Assembly: GCA_016617785.1 (NCBI GenBank)
Contig: JADILM010000012.1
Coordinates: 620,001 to 684,000 of the forward strand
DNA: 64,000 nucleotides
Source of the DNA: Sporobolomyces roseus
Taxonomy: Eukaryota; Basidiomycota; Microbotryomycetes; Sporidiobolales; Sporidiobolaceae
Direction of reading: 5' to 3'
Shown: positions 34,855 through 46,728 of the stretch, piece after piece
Layout: each line of letters opens with the position of its first letter
Position numbering within the stretch: position 1 is the first letter of the stretch
Program-made: the position numbers and the translations under genes
Notes under the pieces: generated by a model
What the model saw: only the letters and a program-made list of their open reading frames with translations
Told to the model about the DNA's origin: nothing
Database searches by the model: none

Positions 34855-36241
34855 ATGACGACTGTTAGCTCCGTATCCCCCACCACCGCTCCTACTTCTC
34901 TCGCCGACCCCTTCCTCACTTTACCCACTGAACTCGTCGGGTGGATCTTTGATATCGTCGACGATGCAATACCCGTGACTTCGAACGCTCTAGGACTCGT
35001 CAGTCGTACCTTCCTTCCCTTCGTCAGACGCAAGACGTTCGAAACGGTCAACGTGTGGTCCTCGACGCAATTCAGGAGATTCCTCGATTGCGGCAAAGAC
35101 TGTCCTTCCGTCCTCTCCTACGTTGAAACGCTCGAGGTCAACATGAAGTCGAACCCGGAAGATACTGAATTCGACGATCAACTCCCCGAAGCTCTTGCAG
35201 AACCTCACTTCGGTCATTCAACTCGAAATCGTCAACTACAAACGCCTCATGGCCCTCGTTCTCGACCCTCCCTCTCTCTCGCCCGTCTTGCCCTCTCTCC
35301 GTGCACTTCGTCTCAGGTGCGAAGATACGGACGACGAGGAGAACTACCTCGAACCCCGTCATTGGACGCATTTGCACCGTTATCCCGATCTTTGGTCTCT
35401 CCATCCCACGTTCCCGAACGGCTTCACCAGCTACGACGCAGCTTCGACCTTGACTAGAGATATAGACATCCAGGATATCACCCTCATCGCACCCTTCAAC
35501 AAGAATCCTGCCAGCGTCGATTTCTTGGATCACTTCCGATCGCTCACGACCTTACATCTCCGACCTCCCCTCGTCAAGATGTACGACAGATCCGGCTCAT
35601 ACTATGTCGTCGCTTATCCTCTATCGTCCACTCTTCGCTCCCTCAAACATCCGAAACGAATTGAAACTCTCACTCTCGATCTCGACTCCTTCGAATCAGA
35701 CTACTCGAGCATTCTCCCTCGATTCTCGCACGTGGAGCTCCTCCATCTGAAGCAAGGCGAGTGCGACAAGGAGATGCTCAAGACTATTCAAACGTCGTTC
35801 CCAAAACTGAAACAACTCGCTTTCGACTTTACTTCTCGAGTTTCCACGGACGATCTCGTAGCTCTCCTCGCCAAAGACAACAGTAACCGACGTTCCGGAT
35901 TGTCTGTCCTTACTCTCAACACGCTGCGACTCGTCAACAATCACGACTCGTTGATGGAAGCTTGGTGCATCGATGAAAGCGATGGAGAACTTTCGATGAG
36001 TAGTGAAGGAAGTCGAAACGACGTTAAACGTCACTCTCGAGCTTGGACTGATGAATATACGAGGGCAGGACTTAGGAAAGTGTCGAAGATGGGAGAGGAA
36101 GTTGGAGTTGAATTGAGGGGAAACGACGTTGAAACAGTCGAGGAAGTGAGAGAGATCTTCAAAAAGGATCCGAGTTATTGGATGAAGAGGGCGAAATCAT
36201 CAAGTGTTGACAGTGAAGGGTCAAGTGATGACAGTGAGTGA
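34855..36241 (+). pseudogene. F-box-like gene copy broken by a one-base insertion
   Basis: The counterpart of the intact gene at 18070-19467. The first part reads MTTVSSVSPTTAPTSLADPF through PEDTEFDDQLP in frame. At 35184-35187 there are four C bases where the intact copy has three, and the frame shifts into PEALAEPHFGHSTR. The correct family frame resumes downstream as NLTSVIQLEIVNYKRLM and stays open to the conserved end SSSVDSEGSSDDSE at TGA 36239. The rest of the body is well conserved and free of other stops. The break is therefore either recent or a sequencing error in a homopolymer. The copy also lacks a few codons near 36024 (SRNDVKRHSRAW against SRNDVFGVWKRHSRAW). Confidence 0.8.
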
Positions 36242-36696
36242 TCAAGTGGAGATGCCGTTCATCAGAGAGGGACATGTAGGGAATCGTGAACAGGGCAAAG
36301 AGGAAAAGAAAAAGCAAAAGTTGTGCAACTTGAATCACTTTCATTAACTCTTCCTCTCGTATCCGACGGTACTACGCACGTACAAGTCCTTGAGAATTGA
36401 GCATTGAGTGAAAGATGCCGAGAAGAGAAAATAACATCCCGACAACATTACAAGTAACAGACCATGGAGTTACCTCGCTAACGGGTATCGCGAGATCGGT
36501 TTCAGCTGTCGTCGCAACACTATAATCGAAGAGAAAAGGGGATTTCCAATCTACGACAACAAAAATACAGATTCGAGTAGACTTCTACATGACGTTTCAA
36601 GGTTTCGTAAGGTACAGCAAGAAGGAGGAGGAACAAGAGAGTCGTACACGAGGAGGAGAAGAGAGAGATAGAGAGAGATTCCGCGTTCGAGGTTGA
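36242..36696. other. 3' flanks of the F-box copy and ARL8
   Basis: The first ~170 bases belong to the inverted duplication. The rest is non-coding and includes a short GA-rich run near 36660. Nothing else is supported. Confidence 0.5.
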
Positions 36697-37623
36697 TTAT
36701 TTACTCCTCTTGATTAACCAACTCAACGTGATATCCAAGTTCCTTTGATTCTTTGCCGAAACTGCATAACAACTCACTTCACGATTCACAATCTCTTGTA
36801 ATCCCAACGCTTTAATCACTTCGTTTATATTCGCATGTTCTTCTAAATCACTCTTGTTCGCCAATACCTACTTTCTCTGTCGACATCAGCTCACACTCAA
36901 CTCTATAAGGGGGAGAGAGACGCTTACGAGTAAAGGAATCCCTTTCAGACCTTTCTTTTCGAGTAGCGAACTCAACTCGTTGCGAGCTATTGGGAAAGTC
37001 GAGGGATCGGCGGAATCCAATACCCAAATGATCGACGAGACTCCAAGGCAGTATCTTTCCCACATTGAGCGAAAACGAGGTTGTCCACCGATATCTAATC
37101 AAAAGGAGGGAGACGAGGGGTTAGATGGGGAGGGAAGAAAGGAAAAAGGAGGGGGGAAAAGGAGAGACGTACCCCAAAGTTTCAGTGTCTGCGGAGGAAG
37201 AGGAGCTTCTTAGTGTCTGACGTAACGGTAAAGAGGGGAGAGGTAGACTTACGACGTTGCCTTTCTGTACTTTCCGTAGATTGAACCCACTGTGCGATAT
37301 CGCGGTTTCTTCGAGGTCAGTCGGCATCACTTCCTCGCTGATTGAGGTTACGCACACAGTAGGGATCATTTCTTTCGTAAACTCCCCTTTCGCCAATACG
37401 TTGACTAGACTCGTCTGTACCAGAGAGATATTGAAGAGAAAGAAAGAGTTGAATGAGGTCACGATAAAAGAGAAGTAGATCTGATCAGCTCTGGCTTCCA
37501 ACACTGGAGAGGATAGTGTGAGCTTACCTTTCCAGCATTCTGTAGTCCTATGAGTGCTACATCCATCGTAGTTGTCCAGAAAAGAGATCGAAGCCAATTA
37601 AAGAAATTAGAGATACCCAACAT
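36697..37623 (-). CDS. ARL8: ARL8-family small GTPase
   Basis: A small Arf-like GTPase of the Arl8 type, which in other eukaryotes positions lysosomes or vacuoles through kinesin and tethering factors. The start [16 protein letters not shown] is the Arl8-type amphipathic N-terminus without a myristoylation glycine. The nucleotide-binding motifs are complete: [15 protein letters not shown] (P-loop), MIPTVGFNLRKV (switch I, split by an intron), [16 protein letters not shown] (switch II) and VLANKSDL (NKxD). [20 protein letters not shown] supplies the SAK-type base contact. Length is about 187 residues, as expected. Several short introns are present and the stop is TAA at 36697. Confidence 0.92.
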
Positions 37624-37762
37624 GATTGACTCTCCCCTGCTTCTATGTATGATCTAGAATGAGTTGTAGAGTATCTGAATTGGAGATTGAAGTGATCCGA
37701 GAGTGATTGGTTTGAGGTTGAACTCATTCACTCCTCTCTCTCTTTCTTCATCAATTTCACTC

Positions 37763-38922
37763 ATGACTTCCCTCGCATCAACCTCGCAAGAGCTCTTACC
37801 ACTCCTTCTCTCCTCCATCACCTCCTCTCTCACCTCCTTACGTTCCCCTACCTCTCCCTCTCCCTCTCAAACAGATGAAACAGTTCCTTCAACTCTCTCA
37901 ATCCGTTCAGATTTCTTATCAATCCTTTCCATCCTCTCTAAACAATCTACGAACCTAACATTGGCGTTGAAACCTCCACCGGATGAGAAATCTACGTTTG
38001 CGACTTTGGACAAAGTGAGAGAAGGTACAGAGAAATTGAGGTTCTTGGTAGAGTTGGAAAAGGGGAGAAAGGGGGAGTTGGATAAGAGGATAAGGTGAGT
38101 TTACTCTCTATAGCTCTCATCGAAGTAAAGAGCTGATGGTGAGAAAGTTTTAGATGGGCATTAATTGAATCCCTCGAATCACTCCTCTCATTCTTGACCC
38201 TCTCTACTTCCTATCTTCCACCGAAACCCACCTCGAATACTCCAGCACATAGACAACAACTCCTGTCGAGTTGCAAGACGTTCTGGAAAGTGATCGAAGT
38301 GATAGAGAGGGATTTACCTGCGAGTGAATTGCAAGCTGTCAGGAAGAGTTGGAAGGATGTTGGAGGGTTGTTGGAGGATTGTGAGAAGGAAATCAAGGAG
38401 ATCGTTGATGGTAGAGAGGGAGGAGAGGGATTCGCAGACGAGGAGGAGGAGGAAGAAGAGGAAGAAGAGGAGAAGGAGGAATTGAGCGAGAAAGAGAAAG
38501 AGATCGTATTGGGAGCTCATACGTTACTGAGATTATCGAGGTTACTCATCAATCGATTGTTGACACTCACAAATTCGACAACATCGACGACGACGAAGGG
38601 AACATTACCGAAAAAGTTTGAATCGGAGGAATTCCTGACGGGATTGACACAAAGTGTCAAGAGGATCTCGGAGAAAGCGGACGACTTGGCGGGCGTATTG
38701 GAAGATGTAGAGGAGGAGAAAGAGAGTATTGAGAAGTGTTTGGACGAGATTGTCAAGATTGGAGAGAAAGTTTCGAGGGAGATCGAGGAGGCTTACGAAG
38801 AAGAAGAAGAAGAGCGAGTTACGGAGGGAGGGAAGAGTACGAGGAAACAGGGAGAATGGTTCGAGGTTTGGAGGGGACAGAGGGATAAGGCTCATGAGAG
38901 TATTCTAGGGGCTCTGCGGTGA
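37763..38922 (+). CDS. GCIP/cyclin-D1-binding protein 1-like protein
   Basis: Two exons give a helical protein of about 350 residues. It starts MTSLASTSQELLPLLLSSIT and crosses one intron of about 60 bases at 38095-38152 to WALIESLESLLSFLTLS. The segment CKTFWKVIEVIERDLPASEL then QAVRKSWKDVGGLLEDCEKE resembles the family of Grap2/cyclin-D-interacting proteins. A run of about 15 glutamates near 38440-38475 interrupts the middle, and C-terminal helices are acidic. Family members are implicated in cell-cycle transcription control, but the fungal role is unknown. An in-frame Met at 37703 is less likely because it precedes CT-rich leader-like sequence. Confidence 0.6.
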
Positions 38923-38959
38923 GGGGTAGGAAACGTGGATGGGAGGGAACAAATAGACG

Positions 38960-38960
<1 letters not shown>

Positions 38961-38993
<33 letters not shown>

Positions 38994-38994
38994 C
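38961..38994 (+). repeat. (GATA)n microsatellite
   Basis: About eight tandem copies of the tetranucleotide ATAG lie just after the GCIP-like gene, in its presumed 3' untranslated region. It is simple sequence that is likely to vary in length between strains. Confidence 0.9.
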
Positions 38995-39089
38995 AGGGAG
39001 ATGGAGGAGCGGAGAGGCGGACCCTCTCGTGAAGGGAGACCTGCTGTTCATAGACGTTTTCGGAGTAATCACAGCTGATTCTGCTCGTT

Positions 39090-40354
39090 CTAGACGGTGC
39101 GGCCAAAGTAGATACGCTTCTGACGATAGCCGAGATGGAGAGTAGCTCGAGAGAGGGAGTGATGAACATGGGGTGATTGATGAACGAGCTGAACGAGGTG
39201 TTCGGGAGAGGGCTGCTTCGAATACAGATCAGTGTCGAAACTTTTTGCCCACAAAGATAAGCTGACTCACGAGTCCGTCAAGAGCTTCCTGTGTCTATGA
39301 TAAGAGAGGTCGCTCCGAGGGAATCAGCTTTGACAAAGAGCACGCGAGGGAGGCCAGGACGACTCACAGACGAAGAGTTTACCGTCCGCTGCCTTGCAGT
39401 CGCAATCGCCTCGCATGCGCGACCGAGGCTGCTGAGAAAGACGGTGTCCTCGATCAGATTGAGATTTCGAAAATGGATCACGCAACGAGTCCTGTAGATT
39501 GCCCATGCTGAGATTATGTTTGGCATGGTTTTGACAATGCTGAACGTGCAGTACAGAGGTTGAAGAATGGGTGCGATCGTCTGATGTGGAACTTGGTATG
39601 GTCAGTGACAGGCTCTAGAGGGAAAAGAACTCGTCGAGAACGGACATCTATGTCGTTGAGCGCTGATTTTGCGTTGCGAGTAAACATTTCGACTGCGTTT
39701 ATGTCGACAGCGGTACCCTGTCATCCCAGTGATCATCGGTACTGTCAGAGACAGTCACTACCGAAAAGAATAGAAGCAAACTTGCCCAGAGCTCGATCAT
39801 AATTTCGGGCTTCTCCTTTGCTGCCTCTGCGGACTTGGCGATTTCGTCGCACAGGAACGCATAATCCTTTCAATCGAGCTTGTCAGTGAAGTTCTGGCGC
39901 AGAGCGGATAAAGGAGCGGACAGCTTACCTTTGACAAGTACAGAAACAAGTCGGTGATAGTCCACGGTTTCGCTAATTTCGCTTTTGCCTCTCCCTCAAA
40001 GTCCTTGTCCTCCTCTTCCTCCTGCTTGAGGATTTCTTCACGCATTCTGTGCACGATGCCCTCTGCTTGATCACACATCGAAGTCCAACACTTCACTCTT
40101 CGCGAAGCCTGTTCGTCGGAGTTTCTGATGTGTTTTGTTTCGTTGTCGATCCAATCGCAAATACGACCAGCAAAGTTGCCCTTCCAGTTTGAGAATGCCG
40201 TCTGCGAGATTGTCGTCATGTGGACGAATGGTGCGCAGATTCCACCTAAGGCTCGGAGTTTGAGTTGGAAGCGGTCGAACGAGATCGGTAACTGGTCAAA
40301 CGTTCTCGGGAGATCACGAAGAGGCACTCTTGAACGTCTGAACTTGCGCGGCAT
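39090..40354 (-). CDS. tandem paralogue A, unknown family
   Basis: A spliced gene paired with paralogue B immediately upstream. It starts MPRKFRRSRVPLRDLPRTF at 40354 and contains LRALGGICAPFVHMTT, FSNWKGNFAGRICDWIDNET and KPWTITDLFLYLSK. An intron with donor GTAAGCTG follows. Later exons give DYAFLCDEIAKSAEAAKE, VEMFTRNAKSALNDID, TIAPILQPLY and SAWAIYRTRCVIHFRNLNL. The end is PSPEHLVQLVHQSPH then RQKRIYFGRTV at TAG 39090. The conserved blocks line up with paralogue B in order. No signal peptide, membrane helix or known domain is seen. Internal junctions between 39500 and 39800 are uncertain. Confidence 0.6.
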
Positions 40355-40842
40355 AGCGAATTGTCGGAGCAGACGATGCGTTAAATCAGGAGGAGAAGAA
40401 GAGACGAGACAAATCGACATTTTCAAGCTCGGGATTAGACGACCTTGGCGCGTCATCGTCTCGTATGTTCCGGCCCTTCCGGGAGACGTTAAAACGTACG
40501 GTATCGGCAGTAGGGAGTGCTCGGGTTTAGACTTATGGAGCAAAAGCGAATTCCGCTGTACCTTGCAGAGGAAAAGATGGTGCGCTTCCTCACAGCCAAT
40601 ATATCGTAGCGTTTGACTGTAAGGAGCCGCGCAAGAGGACGTCGAAACGGTTCAATCGGAAATTTGGGATTTTTATCGGTAATAGACAAAAAGGAGATTT
40701 GAAGACAAGATCAGTAGCGCAGAAGTTTCAGGCAAGTGTTCACAAAGAAAGAGGAGGTTGGGAGGAGTAAACAAGATAGAGACGGGAGTGTGAGCAAAAA
40801 TCGGAAGGAGAGAACAAATCCGCGAGCGTGCTGCTTCGCATC
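40355..40842. other. spacer between tandem paralogues
   Basis: About 490 bases separate paralogue B's stop from paralogue A's start. The upstream regions of both genes share a short word, CGGGWTTAGACG, near 40430 and 42175, consistent with duplication of the promoter. A longer open frame continues from 40354 to 40543, so the start of A could lie further upstream. Confidence 0.45.
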
Positions 40843-42095
40843 TCAGATCCCAAAGTAGATACGCTTCTGACGATTTGAGAAAACACTTGAAGGGTTTCGA
40901 GCAAGCGAGTGAGCTTCGTGCGTGGTGAGCGCCCCAACAAGCTGTGCGAGCCTTCCGATAGTCGGCTATAGAAGAGAAAATCAGTTGGTTGTAGGCTCGA
41001 AAACGCGGAAGGACGTACGAAACGCCTCATGAAGCCCTCGAACTGCTCCACAGAACGTTACGATCGCAAACGGATGTCAGTTCTGACACGACAAGCGACT
41101 TTTAGCTATTCCGCTGAAAGCTTACCGTTACGGATTTGTCGGTCTGAGCATCAAAATTGTCTCCCTTGCAGACCAGAGCAAGCTTGGAGACAAAATCTGG
41201 CTGCTGCAGCATACTCTTTCGTCGGAAGAAGATGGCGCACTGCGTTTGGTAGAGTGCCCATGCACTTCCCAAATGTTGTGAACTTGTTGTCTTGCTCATT
41301 TTCTCGTAGATCGGTGCCAAGCAGGGTCTGATCATCTGTAGTCATGTATACAATCAGATCTACAGTGTAAGCTTGCAGGGAGAATAGAAGTGTAGCGAGT
41401 ACAAACCTGTACATCATCAAGGATCTGTTTCGCGGTTCTCGCAAACAAGCGGTACGCAGAGTCTTCCACCCTTCCTCCCTGTGGGACAAGAGACAGCACA
41501 TCTGTGATATCAGCAAGTGTCTGCTGTCGCGAGAGAGAAAGCTCAGACCCTACAAACTTAGTGAAGAAACCAGCCGGGTTCGAGCTCGATTCGTTGCCAG
41601 TATTCCTGATAGCGTTGCTGAGGGAGGTATCGTCCTATTTACACTGACTCGGAGTGAGCGCTGTCCACCCTGACACGAGAGGAATACCAGACGAACCTCA
41701 GAGAAGTAGAGGAACAAATGGGCGATTGACCAAGGTCTAGCTCCCGATTCGTTCCGTTCACGCTTCTTGATCTCTCCGTGCATGATGAGTACAACTTCCT
41801 TGAGCTGCTCACCCATAATGATCCAGAGGAGGAGCCGGCAATCGTCCTGGCTTTCTCCCGTTGCGTCGGTGGAAGGTTCATAGTTGTTCGTCTCCATCTC
41901 GATCCACTCACTGAGCTTGAAAGCGAACCTCGTCTTCCAGCTCGCAAATTCGTAATCCCACCTCCTGTTTGTTCCCACAAAGGGCACGCGCGCTCCTCCT
42001 AGAGTACCGAGCTGTCTTTGAAAGCTGGCAAAGGTCAAAGTTGGCTTGTTGAAATCTTGAGGGAGACCAGAGGCGTTCGATCTGGCTCTGGACAT
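40843..42095 (-). CDS. tandem paralogue B, unknown family
   Basis: A spliced gene of about 320 residues. Exon 1 gives MSRARSNASGLPQDFNK, FQRQLGTLGGARVPFVGTN, FASWKTRFAFKLSEWIEMET and RPWSIAHLFLYFSE. Later exons give DDTSLSNAIRNTGNESSS, DVLSLVPQGGRVEDSAYRLF, ARTAKQILDDVQ, MIRPCLAPIYEKMSK and SAWALYQTQCAIFFRRKSM. The C-terminus is FEGFMRRFPTIGRLAQLVGA and ends SNRQKRIYFGI at TGA 40843. The shared core with paralogue A is LGG..-PFV, a W-K-F-W region, LFLY(L/F)S and AWA-Y-T-C-I-FR, plus the tail RQKRIYFG. No known domain is recognised. It is divergent from the lysine-rich gene at 42365. Confidence 0.6.
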
Positions 42096-42364
42096 AGCTG
42101 GGACGACGACAGCGAAAGGTAGGTGGAAGAGAGAGAAAGACGATCAAAGGAGGAAAAGATTCAGAAATATCGGGTTTAGACGTTCGAGAATACCTTGTTA
42201 ACCCGATCTCACTTCGGGACCGCAGACCATGAGAAAGAGTTGTGTGTGCTACTAGCCCTGGTGAACTCCTGAATTCCAATTGCAAGAATTCGCGAAATTG
42301 CGAAAGAAGCGACGAAATCGAAAACTCGTCAACGTTTCTTACTCTCCCCTCACTTCCAAACCTC

Positions 42365-44489
42365 ATGTCCATCTTCGCGAGTACTTCAGGACCCTCTCTG
42401 ATCAATATCCCGACCTTCACTTCTCCCGTTCACCCTCAAACTCAAGACTCGGGAAATGAATCAACAAAACTTGGAGGATCACCTAGCAAGGCATTAACAC
42501 GGGCAGAGGAGAGACAGAAGAGGTTCAGGATTGTAAATACGTAAGTCTCCCTCCGATCTACGCGTTGTAGAAAGTATAACAGCTAATCCTTGTTCGGGAG
42601 GTTTGATCAAAGTCAATGGGATTCACTCACTCGTGTGATCGAACAGCAAAAGTCAAACAGCTCGCAAAGCTTACTACACCTTATTGGAGGTAGCTCGACC
42701 ACTGCAAAGTTGACGGGAGAAAAAGGCAAGGGAAAGGAGGTGGAGGGGAAAGTTGAAAGGAGGAAGAGCACTAGGGGAAGGTCTGAGACGGAAGGAGGAA
42801 CTTTAGAGAACGATAAGGCAAGCAGGAAGAGTCCTTCACCGCTGAAGAGGAAGCGAGAAATCAGCGGAAGAGACGGAAAGGGCGAGAGTACTCGAAGGGG
42901 AGAATGGAAACGGTCTAGAGAGGATGAGAAAGTACAGCAGGTGACAGAGGGAGTTGAACCTCGACCGGGGAACAAAGGAGAAAGCTCGAGTCGAAACGGA
43001 CGACCAAAATCGAAATCGATGAATTCTCTAGCTCCTCCGGTTCACCCCATTCCTTCCTCACCTCCACCTATCGCATCTTCCAGTAAGTCCAGTAATACGA
43101 CTGCTCCGTCAAAACCCCGAGGGAGAGCTCCACGAGCAGCGATGCGAAAACCTTCTGGTACCGCCGACTCTGTTCCCTCGACTTCGACCTACCTTCGCCC
43201 ACACTCCCAGTCACCAGCCCCCTTACCTACAACAGTCTCTTCTCTACCAGTCTCCACCTCTCCTGCCGCCCCTATCGACAGCACGATTACTGTCGAACCA
43301 CCGAAGAAGCGAAGGAAACCTCGAGCAGCTCCTCCTACTCCCGCCGCTTCTCGTCACCACGCCCCGTCTCGAGAACCCGTCGCAGTCGAGGCCTCAATCG
43401 ACGTCGTCCCAGACTCTCGGGTGGGGGCCGATGCAGGATCAAAGGGAGGGAAGGAACGAGAGGAGACAGAACTTGGATCGAAGAAAGGAGCTGCGGCGGG
43501 CAAGAAACGGAAGGTCGTCACGAAGTCTACGGCTGATGTCGATGACGAGACAGTAGAGGAGAGCTTACCGAAGAAGAAGATCAAAGTCGTGGAGGAAACG
43601 AGGGCAAACTCGAAAGTTGCGGTTGAACGAAGAGGTAATCAAGGGAAAGCGACAGAGGCAAGCAAGAAGAAAGGAGCGACGTCCAAGGTGCAAAAGAAGG
43701 AGCTCGCCAAAATTAAGACGAGTATCGAGAAGAAGGGGAAGAAAGGCAAAGAAGTGTACGTTTCTTCAGAGTATTCCCTAGCTTCTCCGCGTACTTACCC
43801 ACAATCGATCATCCTACAGCGTCACTCTATCTTCATCTCCTCCTCCATCACCCCAACCACCGAAGAAAGGGGCGAAGCGTTCGAAACCTGTCGTTCTTCC
43901 CCCTCCTCGTTCTTCTTCGCCAATCCTTTCGCCTGTTCACTCGCCAGTCTTATCCCTCGAAAGCTCTTTTATCCCGCCTCTGCTATCGTCTCCCCCTACT
44001 TCGAAGTCCAAGTCCACGAAATCGAAAGCGGAACAACACGTAGTTCGATCTGAACGGCTCGAAACTGAATTCTCGCAAGAAGGAAAGGTGAACGTTTACG
44101 ATGTGATTATAGACGGGGCTAAGTATGCACTCAAGGATGTCCTGTGAGCTACCCTCTTGTTCGTTGGGTCGAAATGCGGAGCTGACGAGCTTCTTCACCG
44201 CAGAGAGGACCTTGACGAGGAGGACGAGACAAATCAGATCAAAATTGAAGCGCTCAAGCGATATGTTGCCACTTTCCGCCTCTCTCTGCTCGATCGTGTG
44301 AGTTCTGCTGTCGCTCAATCACCCTGAGAGCCGACGAAATTGACTCTCTCTTCCTCTTCGTTCGAGAAACAGTCTGCCGATCTCTCGGAATACTCGGCGA
44401 TGCAACGCAAATTGACAGCAGCTAAAGCACGAAGCAAGAAGCTCAAGCCTGAGCTAGGAGAATCGAAGAGGGAGAAGAAAGGGAAATAG
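42365..44489 (+). CDS. lysine-rich nuclear-looking protein, unknown
   Basis: Exon 1 (MSIFASTSGPSLINIP) ends KRFRIVNT and joins FDQSQWDSLTRVIEQQ. A very long disordered region follows with many basic clusters (PPKKRRKPRAAPP, KKKIKVVEE, KKGKKGKEV) that look like nuclear localisation signals. KPRGRAPRAAMRKP is weakly AT-hook-like. After an intron near 43757, proline/serine-rich sequence leads to a folded-looking C-terminus: KVNVYDVIIDGAKYALKDVL, EDETNQIKIEALKRYVATF and SADLSEYSAMQRKLTAAKAR. The stop is TAG at 44487. Two short introns at about 44145 and 44300 split the C-terminal domain. The composition suggests a chromatin or kinetochore protein; this is inference and no family is recognised. 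Confidence 0.6.
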
Positions 44490-44648
44490 AGTTCGAGTTC
44501 AGTTTGTTCTTTCTTGCTCTTACTTTGCGGGACTGTTGCGATTCAATGATATATCAAATAAGGGATTCCAAGGTCAAAGAATGACTAAAAGAGAGGCACA
44601 AAGTAGATTGAAAGACGAAAGTATGGGAATAGAGAGAAACGATGAAGA

Positions 44649-46697
44649 TCAATGAGAACCAACTTCTTTGAGCACCCTCAGTGCTTCCAACCCTCCTACA
44701 CTCCTCCTCACTGCACTTCCTTCATCTTCACCCTCGTTGTAATCGGTTTCGGGAGTTTGAATCCGCAGACCTTTCTCATTCGCCAAATGCAGGAGACAAA
44801 TGAACATGTAGGAAGTCGAGATCTCGGACATCTTGTCCTTCGGGTACAGTCGACGAAGGGACGAGACGACGGGGAGAAGAGCTTCGTTCTTTGGTGCTGA
44901 AGGTGCTGGTCGAGGAGTAGCGGAATCTTCTTCTTCTGAATCGGATGAGATGACGAGTTCTTCAGGAGCTGACGAAGGTTGATAGACGAGCGAAGATGGG
45001 AACTATCGCGTCAAGGAGATTGATCAGCTGGTGTGGAATTGTGGGAGGAGAATGAGACTGTACCTTCTTGACGGGAAGAGCGACTTCCTCCAATTCTTTC
45101 CACATGGTATCTTTCAGCTTCTTGACATCGATCCTCTTTGCCCTCTTCGCATAGTTGACAGTTTCTGGTCTCACTCGCTTGAGTTGCCCAAGAGTCAAAG
45201 CAGCCAGGTCTTCCTCTGCTTCTGAAACTGGATCTGGTTCGTCTCCATCCGCACTTGCGAGCCATTGGGTATCGAAAGGTGGTGGGAAGTCATCTTCTCC
45301 TCCTACTTGTACATCACGTCATCAGTATCGGGGAGAGTGAGAGGTTAGGAGAATGTGCTTACCTCCTCCATAATCTCCGGCATCGAATCCTCCGTAGTCG
45401 ATTTCTCCGTCCGCCCCGATCGGTAAGACTCCCAATCCACCTCCTTGTCCGACACCACCAGCACCTCCAGCTCCATTAGCCGTGAGCGCACCGGCTTGAG
45501 CCCAGAACGCAACATCTTCCGAAGCGGGATCTGCACCGGTCGAAGCGAAAGCTGCTGGACCTCTTCGACGCATCTTGAGCTATCCATGCGACGAGAGAGA
45601 GTGAGTAAGCGAAGCTCGAGCAAAAGGAAAGAACAGGATTGCGTACAGTAGTTTTCGGTTTGAGGAACAATCTCAACAAGACGTTCGAATTGAATTGATA
45701 ATCGTCCGGTAACGTGTAATCCTCTTTCTCTTCCTTTGTCTGAGCAGACTTTCGACTTCGAGCGGTGGCAGTCGAGCCGGGAAGGAGGATCGATGATTTG
45801 GGTGCGGCCGGTTGAAAGAGTTCTTCTTTCGAAAGAGGAGGATCGGCGGTGAAGTCGAGGGTAAAAGGTTCTTTCGCTTTCCGGGGCTTCTTCGCTGCAG
45901 GTGCTCCAGCTTCCAAATTCTCATCCGCTGTGATCTCGTAAACCTCTTCGATCAGCTCAAGTTGACGAGAATAAAATCGATCGCAGAGGTACTCGAAACT
46001 CACCTTTCTTCACATTCCTCCTCATTTTCCAATGTTCCGGACCCGCCCAATTCTTCTTCATCTTTCCATCGAAGTAATCGAACAATCCCTCGGCATCTTC
46101 TTCTCCTCCTCCACCATTCGCTCGTCCATTCCCATCCATCGACATAACTAGGTCCCTCTCCCCCGTTCCCGCTCTCCTAGGATCAAAGGATTCAACCGCT
46201 CCGAATCCAATGCCTCCCGGTCCTGCTGCACCATTCGGGGGTACAACAGAAGAAGAGAATTGATCAGCGAAGAAATCTACTTCTCCACCTCCTCCCCCTG
46301 CTCCGTTATTGTTGTCGAAAGGCATTCCAGCGCTAGGATCATCATCGTCAAACCCTCCTCCGTATTCAGGTTGATCAAATCCACCAAAATCTTCGTCTTC
46401 TCCTCCGCCGTTTCCTGAGTTTGCACCGTATTGGCCTTGAGAGTAATCGTTTGAAGGGATGTCGTCGTCGTTTGAGGAAGAGAGGTTGAGGAGATCGTTG
46501 ACGAGAGAAGAATTGGGATCGGCAGAGAAATGGAATGAGGCGAGAGAAGGGGTGAGGTGCATCGATGCGAGAGAGATTAATCCTTGTGGAATACATTTCT
46601 CTGTGAAGCCGAACACCAACCTTCAGTCAACTGCACCCATGACTGTTCCTGGAAAGTGAAGACTCACCCCTCAGTTTAGCGATATCCACTTCGATTC

Positions 46698-46728
<31 letters not shown>

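Larger units (their letters stand above)
34060..36415 (-). repeat. inverted duplication, right copy
   Basis: This is the reverse-complement counterpart of about 17935-20250. It runs from the leader of the kinase-like gene, through the divergent intergenic region and the F-box-like gene, to the 3' flank. The 19-base word CGAGCTCATGCGTGATCAG is present in reverse complement near 34243. Its 3' flank carries about 50 extra bases relative to the left copy. The two copies are 14 kb apart with essential genes between them. Confidence 0.85.

Noticed and set aside
38941..39000. Possible CRISPR-like array
   Set aside because: The repeats are a 4-base microsatellite without spacers, in a eukaryotic genome.
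43120..43160. AT-hook in the lysine-rich protein
   Set aside because: KPRGRAPRA lacks the RGRP core, so a DNA-binding AT-hook is not claimed.
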